Positions 1 through 10,579 of a stretch of DNA of 64,000 nt are shown here, in pieces; within the stretch, counting starts at the first letter, position 1; every line of letters begins with the position of its first letter. The translations under genes and the position numbers were made by a program. Source of the DNA: Tetrapyrgos nigripes (taxonomy: Eukaryota; Basidiomycota; Agaricomycetes; Agaricales; Campanellaceae); NCBI GenBank assembly GCA_013368315.1, contig JAACJM010000078.1:124001-188000 (forward strand), written 5' to 3'. The notes under the pieces are model-generated. The model ran no database searches. It was not told the DNA's origin and worked only from the letters and a program-made list of their open reading frames with translations.

Positions 1-2
1 TA

Positions 3-2936
3 GTCCCTCCTCAATATCGGGATTATTCTCAGGTCTTCTCTGAAGCTGAGTTGGAACGCCTTCCTGCACACAAACCCTGGGATCATGCTATTGAACTGGT
101 ACCTGGAGCACCCGCTACCCTACGAACCAAGATCTACCCGATGTCCATCAATGAACAGCAGGAACTCGATCAATTCCTTGACGAAAATGTCCGCAAGGGA
201 TATATCTGGCCCTCCAAATCCCCTCTGTCCTCTCCAGTCTTCTTTGTGAAGAAGAAAGATGGGAAACTTCGGTTTGTTCAGGATTACCGACACCTAAACG
301 AGTACACTATTAAGAACTGCTACCCTCTTCCCCTTGTTGCCGACATAGTCAGCCGCCTTCAAGGTGCCAAATACTTCACCAAGTTTGATGTACGTTGGGG
401 TTACAACAATGTCCAGATCAAACAGGGGGACGAGTGGAAGGCAGCATTTGCAACCAACCGAGGACTCTTCGAACCTACTGTCATGTTCTTCGGACTGACA
501 AACTCGCCAGCTACTTTCCAGGGCCTCATGAACTCCATCTTCTCAGACTTGATCGCAGCAGGCAAGGTAGCAGTTTATCTGGATGACATCCTGATCTTCA
601 GTGGGACCCTGGAAGAACACTGAGGAGTGGTTCGGGAAGTGCTAGCCAGGTTGAAAAGGAATGATCTGTATCTGAGGCCAGAGAAATGCGAGTTTGAACG
701 AGAGGAGATAGAATATCTGGGGCTGATTATCCGGGAAGGGCAAGTTCACATGGACCCAGTGAAGGTGGCAGCAGTACAGCACTGGCCAGTTCCCCGCAAT
801 GTCCGCGACATTCAGGCGTTCTTGGGCTTTGCAAATTTCTACTGACGATTCATAGAGAACTTTGCTAAAACTGCTCGGCCTCTGAATGACCTCACTCGTA
901 AAGACATCTCATTTAATTGGGGAACTCACCAACAGGAAGCCTTTGACTCCCTTTGAACAGCCTTCACCTCTGCGCCCATTCTTACACTCTGGTCACCAGA
1001 TTGTCCTACCCGAGTCGAAGTAGACGCTTCAGGCTTCGCGACAGGAGGAGCTCTAATGCAGATGTTGGAAGACGGTCTTTGGCACCCAGTAGCATTCCGT
1101 TCCGCATCCATGCAGTCAGCTGAACGCAATTACGAAATCTACGACCGAGAGATGCTGGCTATTATCGAGGCACTGAAAGATTGGCAGAGTTATCTGGAAG
1201 GACTACCACAGCCCTTTGAAATTATCACAGATCACTCCAATCTAGAGTTCTGGCAAACGGCACAGGATCTTAGTCGGCGACAAGCAAGATGGGCCCTGTG
1301 GCTATCACGCTTCGACTTTCGACTAATCCATCGCCCAGGCAAAGCGAATACCCAAGCAGATGCCCTCTCTCGCCTCTCCTCCCACCAAGTAACGGACCGG
1401 GAAGACAATCTGGAAACCACAGTACTCAAACCAGAACACTTTGTAAGGCTCGCCACCACTACGCTGGCAAACCCTCTAGAGGAATGAATTCATCAGGCAC
1501 TGGGAAGAGAAGTGGAGGTGTTAAAAGGACTAGAGCAGTTGAAGAAGGAAGGATTGCAACGACTGGCCAATGGTTTACCCAAATGGGAGGAGGATAATGG
1601 ATTGGTATATCACAAGGGGCGAGTCTACGTCCCCCCAAATGAAGACCTGCAGAGGGCAATAGTAGAACAATGCCATGACGAACCATCAGCAGGACATCCA
1701 GGACTACATGGAACACCCGATTTGGTAACCTCGCACTTCTGGTGGCCCACCATTCGCTCTTTTGTGGAGAAGTACATGGAGGGATGTGATAAATGCGCCA
1801 GGAAGAAGCTGCAACGTCATCCGCGAGCAGTAATCCAGCCTTTGGATGTACCCTGAGGACTCTGGGAAGAAGTTGGAGTCGACCTCATTACACAGCTACC
1901 ATCCTCGCAAGGCTATGACGCAATCCTGGTCTGCACTGACCTCTACAGAAAACAAGTCCACACCCTTCCCTGCACCTCTAATATCACTGCTACTGAAGTC
2001 ACCGACCTATACTACTGAGAAATCTTCCGCCTTCATGGCCTCCCACTCCGCTTTGTATCAGATCGTGGTCCACAGTTTGCAGCGCAAACCATGCGTTCTT
2101 TGTTGGACCGACTCGGGATCAAGTCAAGCCTCTCCTCAGGCTACTGACCCCAGACGAATGGACAGACAGAACGAGCCAACCAGGAGGTGGAGAAATATCT
2201 GCACCTCTACACCAACTACAGACAGGATGATTGGGTGGAGCACCTTCCTATGGCCAAGTTTGTTCTGAACTCCCGCACACACTCCGCACACGGCATGGCA
2301 CCTTTTGAGGTGACTTATGGCTACCTTCCTCTATTCAACATACCGGTAGGCCGGCGCACAGGCATCCCAAATGTAGAAGACCGTCTTGAAATCCTAAGAC
2401 AGGTTCGAAGAGATGCAGGATCAGCACTACACCTGGCTAAGCGCTGGATGAAGGAAGGATATGAAAGAGGGAAATGGAAAGGACATCAGTTCAAGGTTGG
2501 GGATCATGTCTGGCTGAGTGCAGAAGACATCGACTTGAAACTTTCAAGTGACAAGTTGGGGGATCGACAACTGGGACCATACGAGATTGTAGAGAAAATT
2601 GGAGATTTGGACTATCGGTTAGACCTCCCTGAAACTCTTAATCGCCTGCACCCAGTATTCCATGTTGACAAACTCTACCCCTACAAGGGTAATCCAGTGA
2701 ACGGACTTTTACCTGAGGAACCAGAGCCAGTATACCTCGAGGGGGAGGATGAGCCTGAGTACGAAGTGGACACCCTTCTGGATAGCAGGATACGATGGAG
2801 GCGACTGGAATACCTTGTCAAGTGGAAAGGATACGATGACGGTCACAACTCATGGGAGCCAGTTGCGAATCTCAAAAATGCGAAGTGTAAAATCACAGCA
2901 TTCCACAAGAAACACCCAGAGGCAACAAAGACTTAA
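3..2936 (+). pseudogene. Ty3/gypsy chromovirus pol, 5'-truncated by window edge, seven in-frame TGA
   Basis: One reading frame runs from the window edge to TAA at 2934-2936. Domains in order: reverse transcriptase with the YLDDILIF box (about 570-600); RNase H (about 1010-1370, EVDASG, YDREMLAIIEAL, TDHSN, NTQADALSRL); integrase HHCC finger (about 1675-1800, GHPGLHG and CDKCARKK); integrase core (about 1880-2200, [21 protein letters not shown] giving D-D-E); GPY/F module (about 2560-2700, LGPYEIVEKIG); chromodomain (about 2755-2920, EYLVKWKGYDDGHNSWEP). Gag and protease lie upstream of the window. The frame is never shifted but is broken by seven TGA codons at 621, 843, 954, 1485, 1854, 2016 and 2145; there is no in-frame TAA or TAG before the end. 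Inactive copy of a chromodomain-targeted retrotransposon. Family placement is firm; decay by transition is inferred. Confidence 0.95.
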
Positions 2937-2960
2937 GGTTCATTGAGGACGATGAAGTGT

Positions 2961-2970
2961 AGGAGGGGGG
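2961..2970 (+). other. Polypurine tract of the chromovirus
   Basis: A purine run, aggagggggg, lies between the pol stop codon and the LTR start. Its position matches the plus-strand primer of LTR retrotransposons. A similar tract sits next to the opposing LTR at 3951-3960. Confidence 0.75.
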
Positions 2971-2973
2971 TAA

Positions 2974-3431
2974 TGTCATGACATCTATATTTGGTACTAT
3001 TTATTTCTTCTTATCTCCGTATCCTCGGACCTTTACACCATTTGACTCTTGTTCCACATGCTACGCACCGGACCTTTCATTTCTCCGATACAGCTTCGAT
3101 ACAGCTTCTTGACAGCTTCCTTTACAGCTTCCTTTATAGCTTTCTTTACAGCTTTCTTTACAGCTTTACTTTTACATATATAAACCCCGCCCTGACACCT
3201 GGTTCCCCATCTTGACCTCTTCGTCGTTGGGACCAGGTGTGTATTCCCCTTTTCATTACTTCTTTCACCTTTACTGATGGGCACTGTAGTTCCAGTACTT
3301 ACTGCTGTCTGTTAGGTATTTAATACATTCTTCGTCGTTGGGACCAGTTCCAGTACTTACTGCTGTCTGTTAGTCAAGTCGAGCCCATAGCTCCTCGTTA
3401 TCGCTATCTAAGCGCTCGCCTCTTTGTGACA
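2974..3431 (+). repeat. 3' LTR of the chromovirus (458 bp)
   Basis: It begins TGTCATGACA and ends TTTGTGACA, giving the TG...CA ends and inverted TGTCA/TGACA termini expected of an LTR directly after a polypurine tract. U3 carries a run of about seven 11-14 bp units around CAGCTTYCTTTA (about 3089-3175), then a TATA box. Downstream, two blocks (TTCGTCGTTGGGACCAG and a CAGTACTTACTGCTGTC block) occur twice about 50-110 bp apart, a duplication around the R/U5 region. The 5' LTR is outside the window, so LTR divergence and target duplication cannot be checked. Confidence 0.8.
3177..3184 (+). promoter_or_regulatory. TATA box of the chromovirus LTR
   Basis: TATATAAA follows the CAGCTT repeat block and lies about 35 bp before the TTCGTCGTTGGGACCAG repeat, a suitable place for the U3/R boundary. 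Confidence 0.5.
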
Positions 3432-3495
3432 CAGATATTTTTCAAGCCCTGTCCCTAATACCATTGGTATTTCTTTGATTCTCTTTGCTGATCTT

Positions 3496-3946
3496 TGTTG
3501 TGAGTCTATTCTACATTACATACAACATAACATTCCATATACATTCCTGCGACTGCCCAGTGGTTTCACACCTGAGGGACTGCTTTGGACATACTCTTCA
3601 GGCTCATTCCCATTACTGGATCCTTGTTTTCAGCTTGGAGGTACTTACAGATACAGTCCATGACACCAACAACCATTGGACAATGCCTTTCCACACCATT
3701 AATACATCCACAGATAATCCTCAGATTGATTGGATAGTATCTGTCAGATATTGAGCTCTCAGAGAGGCCATCCACTATCTGAATCTAAGTGGCTATTGCT
3801 TGGATGCTTGGATGCCATCTGATCTGCCAGGAGCCTTAGTAGAGCACACACTTGGCTCAAGCAGCAGTAGACAGAAGACAATGAGAAACTAGTCCCAAGG
3901 CAAAGAAAAATGAAAGAAAATACCCCAAAATAATAATGTCACAACA
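3496..3946 (-). repeat. LTR of a second gypsy element, opposite orientation (451 bp)
   Basis: On the minus strand a purine tract and GTAATG are followed by TGTTGTGACA at 3946. The left boundary at 3496 starts TGTTGTGA, so the segment has matching inverted termini and a length close to the 458 bp LTR beside it. The flanking minus-strand reading frame at 3982-4107 is a chromodomain tail, which fixes the orientation. Only 64 bp separate the two LTRs, which meet 3' end to 3' end. The interior is too diverged from the first LTR to align by eye, so this is a different subfamily. Confidence 0.65.
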
Positions 3947-3981
3947 TTACCCCCCTTCTAAGACTCAGCATCCTCAATGAG

Positions 3982-4107
3982 TCAGTCCCTTGGAGCTTTT
4001 GAATGTTTCTTGGGAAATGTAGTTATGGAGCATTTTGCATTGTCAAGGTTGTAGATTGGTTCCTTTTGCATGATGTGTGTCAGTGATTCATAAATAGAAG
4101 TATCATG
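3982..4107 (-). pseudogene. C-terminal chromodomain remnant of the second gypsy element
   Basis: The minus frame reads EPIYNLDNAKCSITTFPKKH and then stops. It lines up with EPVANLKNAKCKITAFHKKH of the first element, including distance to the stop, the CATTGAGGA motif after it and the polypurine tract. Upstream residues are only weakly chromodomain-like, and beyond about 4110 the sequence is unrelated, so the rest of this element was deleted or replaced. Confidence 0.75.
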
Positions 4108-4115
4108 CTGAGAGC

Positions 4116-4571
4116 TTACAGTGGTAGTGGTGGTGAGGCACTAGCAGCAGCAGTGACCTTTTTACTAGTCTTACTGGTATTTCCCTTTATAATGCTGGTC
4201 TTTGATGTGGAAATTTTGGAGGAAGATGGCTTGTTGGGAGCAGTACTTGAAGAGTGAAGACCATGGGCTACTTCCTTGGACATTTTACTCAAGAGATCCT
4301 TTGAGGTAGTGGAGGCTCTGTTGGCAATGATAGACTGGATAGTCTTGGTGGTAGCTGTAGGTAGAGGAGTTAAAGAATGTAAATGACACTGTGATGGAGG
4401 TGGAGGTAGTGGTGGTGGCAGTGGTGAGGGTGAAGGTAGTGGGATATAATCTGATGCATGATTGGAAGAGTTGTGGCCACAAGTTTTGCATGTTGTGTCA
4501 GACATTCTGGAAGGAATGAAGTCCTCACAGTCACAAGGACCATTGCAGCAGTGAGAGAAGATTAATGGCAT
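4116..4571 (-). CDS. Unrecognised 151-residue protein with Cys/His motif and Ser/Pro-rich tail
   Basis: ATG at 4571 opens a 151-codon frame. Residues 8-40 contain CCNGPCDCEDFIP followed by CKTCGHNSSNH, a CxC...CxxCGHxxxxH arrangement that could bind one zinc. Residues 43-75 are mainly Ser/Pro (PLPSPSPLPPPLPPPPS); the remainder is Ser/Thr/Lys-rich low complexity ending ASPPLPL. The frame stops 9 bp before the gypsy chromodomain relic on the same strand. A conserved-looking domain is encoded upstream at 4660-5097 (see the repeat entry), so this may be the last exon of a longer gene. I do not recognise the family; it may be a basidiomycete-specific or transposon-linked protein. Confidence 0.4.
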   Translation of the reverse strand: MPLIFSHCCNGPCDCEDFIPSRMSDTTCKTCGHNSSNHASDYIPLPSPSPLPPPLPPPPSQCHLHSLTPLPTATTKTIQSIIANRASTTSKDLLSKMSKEVAHGLHSSSTAPNKPSSSKISTSKTSIIKGNTSKTSKKVTAAASASPPLPL

Positions 4572-4887
4572 GAAGGAGTTGAAATGATTGACAAAATTTG
4601 GCTATGAAGAAATGGTTGAAAAAAGTGGGTGGTTGAAGTTTGAAAGGTCTTCTTGCTTTTAAGCCTTGACAAAATCCTGTCCCACAGGTAAGCTCCAGAT
4701 TGTGGGTCCTCATATCTGACATGAGACCACTAAAATAGATTCTTTTGCTTTTGGCCATGTCAAACTTGAATTTCAAACATATCATCTTGAAGAGAGCAGA
4801 GCAGATTGGGTGTTCAATTTCAACAGATGTTCTGCAGTACAGCTGGGTTAGAGCAGAGGAATAGGTGACTGGTTGTTGATGATGCAA

Positions 4888-5420
4888 GCTACTACATAGT
4901 ACTCATTGTCACAGAAAGTGATGGTCCGGGTATTTTTCCACTGCATCTCTACCACTGTATCTCTACAACGGCTGTGTCGTTTGGCTTCAAACAAGTTGTA
5001 GACAGATTCAGTAGTAAAATAGAAAGCTTTTGACACCCAAGTTTTGGTACCCCAGACAGGAATTTTGCAAAACCCCATTTTGCTACTCTTTTTTAAATGT
5101 CTCGCTCAGTTCTATTATGACTGCTGGGGAGCGAGTTCCAACCCCCGTTTTTGATGCTGCTCTTTCTCTTGGTGTAGTCAGAATTTTCAAAAAAAAATCA
5201 TGTGGTGATGTAGCAAAATGGAGTTTTCCAAAATGCCCCTTTCTCAAAGTACCCCTTCACTGGGGCATCTCAAATTTGGTGTCAAATGCTTTCTATTTTA
5301 CTAATAAACAATACTACAACCTGATTGAAGCTAAACAATGCAGCCACTGTAGAGATATCATCAAAAATAGGTGGACCATCACTTTCTGTGACAATGAGTA
5401 CACAGAATTACTAGTAGCAG
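4888..5420. repeat. Long divergent inverted repeat encoding the same unknown domain twice
   Basis: Minus strand 5097-4888 and plus strand 5208-5420 are similar over about 210 bp, with a 110 bp spacer. Both start GTAGCAAAATGG. Both encode AFYFT...Y.NL.EAK..S.CRD......TITFCDNEY. The minus arm continues for about 230 bp into LELTCGTG (about 4690), upstream of the Cys/His frame at 4116-4571. The plus arm loses the frame after CDNEYTELLVAD. The arms differ at both DNA and protein level, so this is an old duplication. The domain is unknown to me. Confidence 0.65.
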
Positions 5421-5639
5421 ATCAGGCTATGCAAGCCAGCTATGGAAAGTGCTGACCAGGCTTGAAAAGATGCTGATTTCCAGCATGTAATTGTTGATTT
5501 TGAGGAAGCTTCAGAACTTGAATCCAAGGAGTCAAGAGCATAAGGAGAAGCTGGACTAATCTGGAAGGAGGAAGGACATTTCAGTCCACTGGTTAGATTG
5601 TTCCTATGCATATACCCAGACCTCTGCATATCTGACTGA

Positions 5640-6250
5640 CTAAGATAGATAGAACCAATATATTATCTACAGTATTATTTATGCTGGAGGAGAGTAGATG
5701 GCCATAAGAAGTGAAAACTGATCAGGTAAAGAGCAATGATGGGAAATGAAGCCAAAAGGGGATGGTAGATGCAATTGCATCTGATGCACCAATTTGGACT
5801 CCTTTTACCATATTTGGTAATAAATTTAACTGACCATGTATCTACTGTGCAGCTACTATCAATTATATTTTGAATTTACAAGGAAGGTATTAATGACCAT
5901 AGCAGAAAAAAATATTAAAGGTGGTTGGGATTATACCACAGGTATCTGGAGTTATCATCAAAACATCTGAAATCAGAGGGTGACCATTACAGTTCAGACC
6001 TCAGACATTGAGTATTCAGAAAACTCAGTTGAAGTGTGAGTTCAGGAAGATGAGTTTGGAAGAGAAGGGTGTGAGTTCAGAAGAGAAGTGTGTGTGTTCG
6101 GAAGATCCAAAAAGGTGGTGAATTTGGGAGACACGAGTTCAGGAGATATATAACAATGTGAAATTGGCTTGATTTTGGTTGATTATGTTTGAAATAATAT
6201 TGGTCCATTTGGCTCAGCATATTTTCCATACCAAAGAATATCATTCAGAA
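5640..6250. other. Intergenic, AT-rich, no gene seen
   Basis: No open frame above background, splice-supported gene or repeat was found. Around 6035-6140 a GTGAGTTCAGGAAG-like phrase recurs four or five times at about 25 bp spacing, a short degenerate repeat. The end abuts the 3' end of the 7-TM gene. Confidence 0.5.
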
Positions 6251-8307
6251 TCAATCATCTCTTTCTATTTCTAATATCTCATCATCCAAATCTACTATAC
6301 TATCCAATATTATACTACGACTGGCCTGACCATTCCTCCTCCTCAGACTCGAGACAGTTTCAAGTTGTAGATCACAACTTTCTGATCCTGGCATAGTAGG
6401 AACAAAATCAACAAAATCAATATCAATCACCCTTTGAGAGGAGAGAATTCCTTCATCGACTGATTTATGAAGGTTGAGAAGCATACGCGATACCATTATC
6501 CCGGAGAAGTTGAATGTGAATGTGAATAGGGGTTCTGTGGTGTAGGCCTGTGGTGGAGCAGAGGCAGAGGAATTTCAACAAATAGAAGGTAAAGGAATGT
6601 TCTGAATACCTACCCCAGAAGCCTTACTCACGGAGGTAAGTAAATGGACACGTACGCGTATGGAAAACACTCGACTTACATAGTATGTTATTATATTTGC
6701 AAGCGTCGCGAGCAGCATGAACCTGGGATATCCGTCCATCTTAGCAGTGAAAGAAAACAATCTACAGCCTTGATACTTACACGTAGTGTACAGCACCTGT
6801 GATAGAGAACAATCGAGGATGAGTAAGAAATTGATTATCAATTCGTTGGCCTCAATAGGCAAGATACTCACCGTCTCTAAATAACAACGCAATCAACGGA
6901 TCCGGAGCCTGCGCATTGAAACCATGATAATGTCTCATCGACCAGGACTTGTATAGTGTTAATGAAAAGATGAAGGAATCGAAAACCAGAGTTAGTATCC
7001 ATGGGATTATTCGTTCTGGACACAGAAAAAAGAAAGAAAGAGCAAAGACGAATCAGAATCAGCACGAGGTGAAGACAAGTATAAGTGAGAGACGCACGGA
7101 AGACACTGAAAATACAAAGGTCGGAGACGAAGACAAGGATGAGCGTTCAGCAGGAAGGTACCTTTTGCCGAGCTAAAACGAAGCCACTCACGTATCGAGA
7201 GGTACAGCGACCACACACCCTTCAGGATGCAATTCCATCCGCGTAATACCTTTGTCTAAGCCCTTCCACTGTAGATGTAGATGTAGAGTACATGCATACA
7301 TACGTAAGTATATGTGTGGCGATAGATAGAATAGAGGCATAGAGATCAGCAAATTATTCGCCAATTACTTATTTGAATAAAGCAAGTACCACCCACCGTG
7401 GAAATGCCAAGAGACAACAAAGTCCCCACAATCATAATAACCAAAATACGACGATTCCGTTCGTAGAGTGCATATGTACGCATGCAGAGGGTGCCTATCA
7501 GCCCCAGCGTGAGCGTAAATCAGGTAAACCCATAGGAGGATTCAAGGGTTAGAACTTTGAAGTATACCTACCGTATACAATCACGGCTCTCAAAATAACC
7601 CAACCAACACAGTAGAAATAGAATCGCATGCACCTAGATGGATAACCAAGCAAATATACCACATCAGAATCAATGGGTAGATCGGGGATTAATCTTGATT
7701 GGAATTTACTGACGCCTGGAAAATAAACCAGAAAGATTAGTGTTCAGACCCAGAGCCATGATGTCGACGCATAATTAAAGAGCAAGCCCATCAAATCGAA
7801 TGAAGGGGTATGTACTCACACTAGTACTCATCATCGAAAATTTCACCACCGTCACAGGAATAGTTCCTATCAACACCAAATATCGGATGATAAGAAAGCA
7901 ATAGGAGGATAGGATTTTAGGCCGTGTCCAGATGTATTTGACTTCATCGCCTGCAACGACATCAATCAGATGCGAAAACATCACAATCAACCACCGAGTA
8001 CTAAGTTAGGTAAAAGTTAGGGGGTACTCACCGAAAGTGATAATATGATCCCAAAAAACGATCGCTACAAATTTTGCGTTTGTGGGTTACAAAAGCGTCC
8101 ACTTCGAAAAGCTTGCAAAGAGACGTACTGGCACCCAGGAGGTACATATACCTATGAATCATTCTGCGGATACGTATCAGAAACAGGCACCACTGTGCAG
8201 CGAACGGGCAGGGAACGAGCAAGGACATAGCAGAAATAGAATGGAGCTACTCACATCTGCCCTTCAATACTGATGATACCAACGCCAGGATTGCTGCCCT
8301 GATCCAT
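6251..8307 (-). CDS. Seven-transmembrane protein with DUF6533 domain, tandem copy A
   Basis: Multi-exon gene; ATG at 8307 (MDQGSNPGVGIISIEGQ), stop at 6251. Splicing by eye gives RYMYLLAIVFWDHIITF joined to DEVKYIWTRPKILSSYCF, the signature of fungal DUF6533 proteins, followed by further hydrophobic segments (CMRFYFYCVGWVILRAVIVY; TYALYERNRRILVIM; WILTLVFDSFIFSLTLYKSW) and LIALLFRDG, also typical of this family. The C-terminal tail is cytosolic-looking and acidic (SSLRRRNG ... EIERDD). At first sight the DUF6533 exon seems frameshifted against copy B, but using the acceptor AATTTGTAG both copies read through. Function of the family is not established; a receptor-like role is often assumed. 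About nine introns. Paralogue of 10580-12606. Confidence 0.8.
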
Positions 8308-9132
8308 AATGATATGATGATATTTTCTGCAAGACTTTAGTGCGAGACCGTTTTGGGTTTTTGGTCTCTGAGGAGAGGAGAGGAAAGGGTAAAGCAGCGC
8401 GTAGACCGTAGACCGACAGATGGAGCGGAAGAAATGCAAAGGAAGGGAAGGGAGGGAAATGGAGAAGACGAACAGGATCTTGACAGTGGAAAGGAGTAGA
8501 ACAAGGATACGACAACACAAGCAGAGGCAGAAAAGCACACAAGAGTGCGAACGCAAAAACACAACAGCAATAACAGCAACAACAACGCAAGTGACGATAT
8601 TCCAATAATATTCTCTTTAGAATCCGAACGAAAGGACCTAGGTCTGGGTCCGGGGGAGGAGGGGGAGAGTGGCGCTGAGGGAGAGCGCGGGAACAGGAAG
8701 AGGGAAGTAGGACGAAGCAAGAGTGACCAAGGCAAGGGAGGAGGGAAAGGAATCCTCGGTAGAGAGGAAATGGGAAAAGAATTCTTCAAGCTCGATTACA
8801 TAGTATCCTTTTATAAAAGCTTTTAGGGGTTCGCCAAGTACGCGCTAAGCAAATCCCGTCCCTGTATCCTTGCCTCAAGATTTCAAGTGATCATTATGCT
8901 TGACTTGACTCCTCTTAAGTCCTTGATAGTGACACCTGTCCGCAACTGTCAACCTTCCGGTGGCTCCGTCGGGCAGTAGACTCGTATATTGTATACCTCA
9001 TTTGTATGTACCTCGTCAGCCTGTATGAATAATACTGAGACTTAGTCGTCGTATATACATATTGCATGTCTTGAGACCCTAGCCTAGCATACATGATGCA
9101 GTGTAGAAATAGCAAAAACAATGCCCTCCTAC

Positions 9133-9960
9133 TCATGAATTACGAATCTCACCGCCATCCGCATTCCCACCCCCATCCCTACTAGTATCCCTATCCGAAC
9201 CCGAATTGTATCCTGATGTCGTAGTTGTAGATGAGCCAGACGCCGGGGCAGCGGCACACCCAAGCGTTGTTGTCAAGGAGGAGATTGAGCTACGAGAATG
9301 AATGAGAGAAGGAAGGAAGCAACATCAGTATTTCTGGAAAAAACTGGTCACTGGCCAGCTGGTGGTTAATAGAAGTCAATGGTACAGATACTTAGAGCAC
9401 TGTAGATATACATACATATACATCACCTTCAATGGTGAGTGTTTGCAATGATTGATGTTGGATCTATTAAGAAACGGCGGCAATGTGTCGGCCGGTTGTC
9501 AGGAGCGTCGGGAGCATTGGGAGGTGCCGATCATCGTTCCTAGCGATGATGGCATAGATTGATGGTCCCGAATACATCATTCGGATCATCTCGGATGATG
9601 TGAGCGCTGTTGGGAATGTTTATTAAACCCTCCTCGACGGCTATCACTATATTTCGTTGATGAGGACGCTATTGGACTGGTGATCAGAAAAACTTATCTG
9701 GTTCACTGGTAAGTGGTTAACTGGACACAGCCGGTACCAGCTGGTACCAGTTGAAACCAGTTTTTTTTCCCAAAATACTGATGAAGGAAAAGACAACGCA
9801 ACAAGAAGAGCTGAGGAGAAGTGAGGAGAAGAGGATACCAAGCCGAATATAGAGTGTAAGAAGGTACGGAAGTGAGAAAATGACAAGGAAGCGTAACAAA
9901 GTGAAATCTCAAAGGACTCAAGCGCAAACACAACGCCTCGTTCAGTACACAACCGAGCTA
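9133..9960 (-). pseudogene. Duplicated 3' fragment of HAP5, interrupted by a miniature element
   Basis: The segment repeats the last intron and final exon of HAP5 (13038-13390). The shared tail includes [12 protein letters not shown]. It starts at the GTACTGAACGAG end of the preceding exon, but the donor is now GAGGCG instead of GAGGTA. The final exon is frameshifted between LLLDNN and ASGS, and a 459 bp element sits in the intron (9324-9782). It lies upstream of 7-TM gene A exactly as the true HAP5 end lies upstream of gene B, so it came along with the block duplication and has no function of its own as protein. Confidence 0.8.
9324..9782. mobile_element. 459 bp MITE-like element with imperfect terminal inverted repeats
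   Basis: Left end ATCAGTATTTCTGG then AAAAAACTGGT; right end, inverted, ATCAGTATTTTGGG then AAAAAAAACTGGT: about 26 bp of imperfect inverted repeat with CAGCTGG motifs further in. The related locus at about 13195-13230 (copy B) lacks it. Flanks GAAGCAAC and GAAGGAAA may be a decayed 8 bp target duplication. No coding capacity. The superfamily is uncertain; hAT is possible. Confidence 0.7.
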
Positions 9961-9965
9961 TAGTA

Positions 9966-10579
9966 TCATAAGTATAAATCAGATGGAAGTAAACCTACCA
10001 AACAGGTAAACAATCGAGAAAGCTATCTAAGATAATGCAGTAACGTAGGTTGCAGGGGATGGGTCTGTTGAACTAGCCTACGAGTCCGTCTTTGGTCCGT
10101 CTTGTACCTAGATGAGCAGTCCATTAGAAAGATAGAAAATATTTCAACAGATATGAATATAAAATTTCCATGCAGTAATACTGAAGCATAATTCAAGCAA
10201 CATAAAGCAACAGTGCCCCTTTTTTTTAATGAACTCCAACACATCTTTCACGTATGTATTTGCTCACGACAGCTTTTGACTTTGACTTATATGTACTTAT
10301 TCTTCGGACTTCCTCCTCTTTCTCTGTTCAAGACCGAAACATGTCCTCGGCGATTCCTCCATCAATCATTGCTCCAGTTGATGTTTTATGCCTTCTATAC
10401 CTTCAAAAAAAGTATAAAAATATGACAGCAATATAAGTACTGATTTGAAGCCACAGCTATTTGGAAATTAGCGCGAGCCTTAGGTCAATTGAGAATTAAG
10501 AGTGAATTAGCTAACTACGCTACAAACATAGAAAGGGAGAAGTACCCTTCTTTTCCGTACCAAAGGATGACATTCAAAA
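9966..10579. other. Intergenic between the two 7-TM blocks
   Basis: Nothing gene-like was found. It separates the end of the HAP5 fragment from the stop codon of 7-TM copy B and contains short T-rich runs only. Confidence 0.5.

Noticed and set aside
8028..8230. Apparent frameshift in the DUF6533 exon of 7-TM copy A relative to copy B.
   Set aside because: Using the acceptor ending TTGTAG in both copies joins YMYLL to AIVFWDHIITF in frame; the indel lies in the intron.
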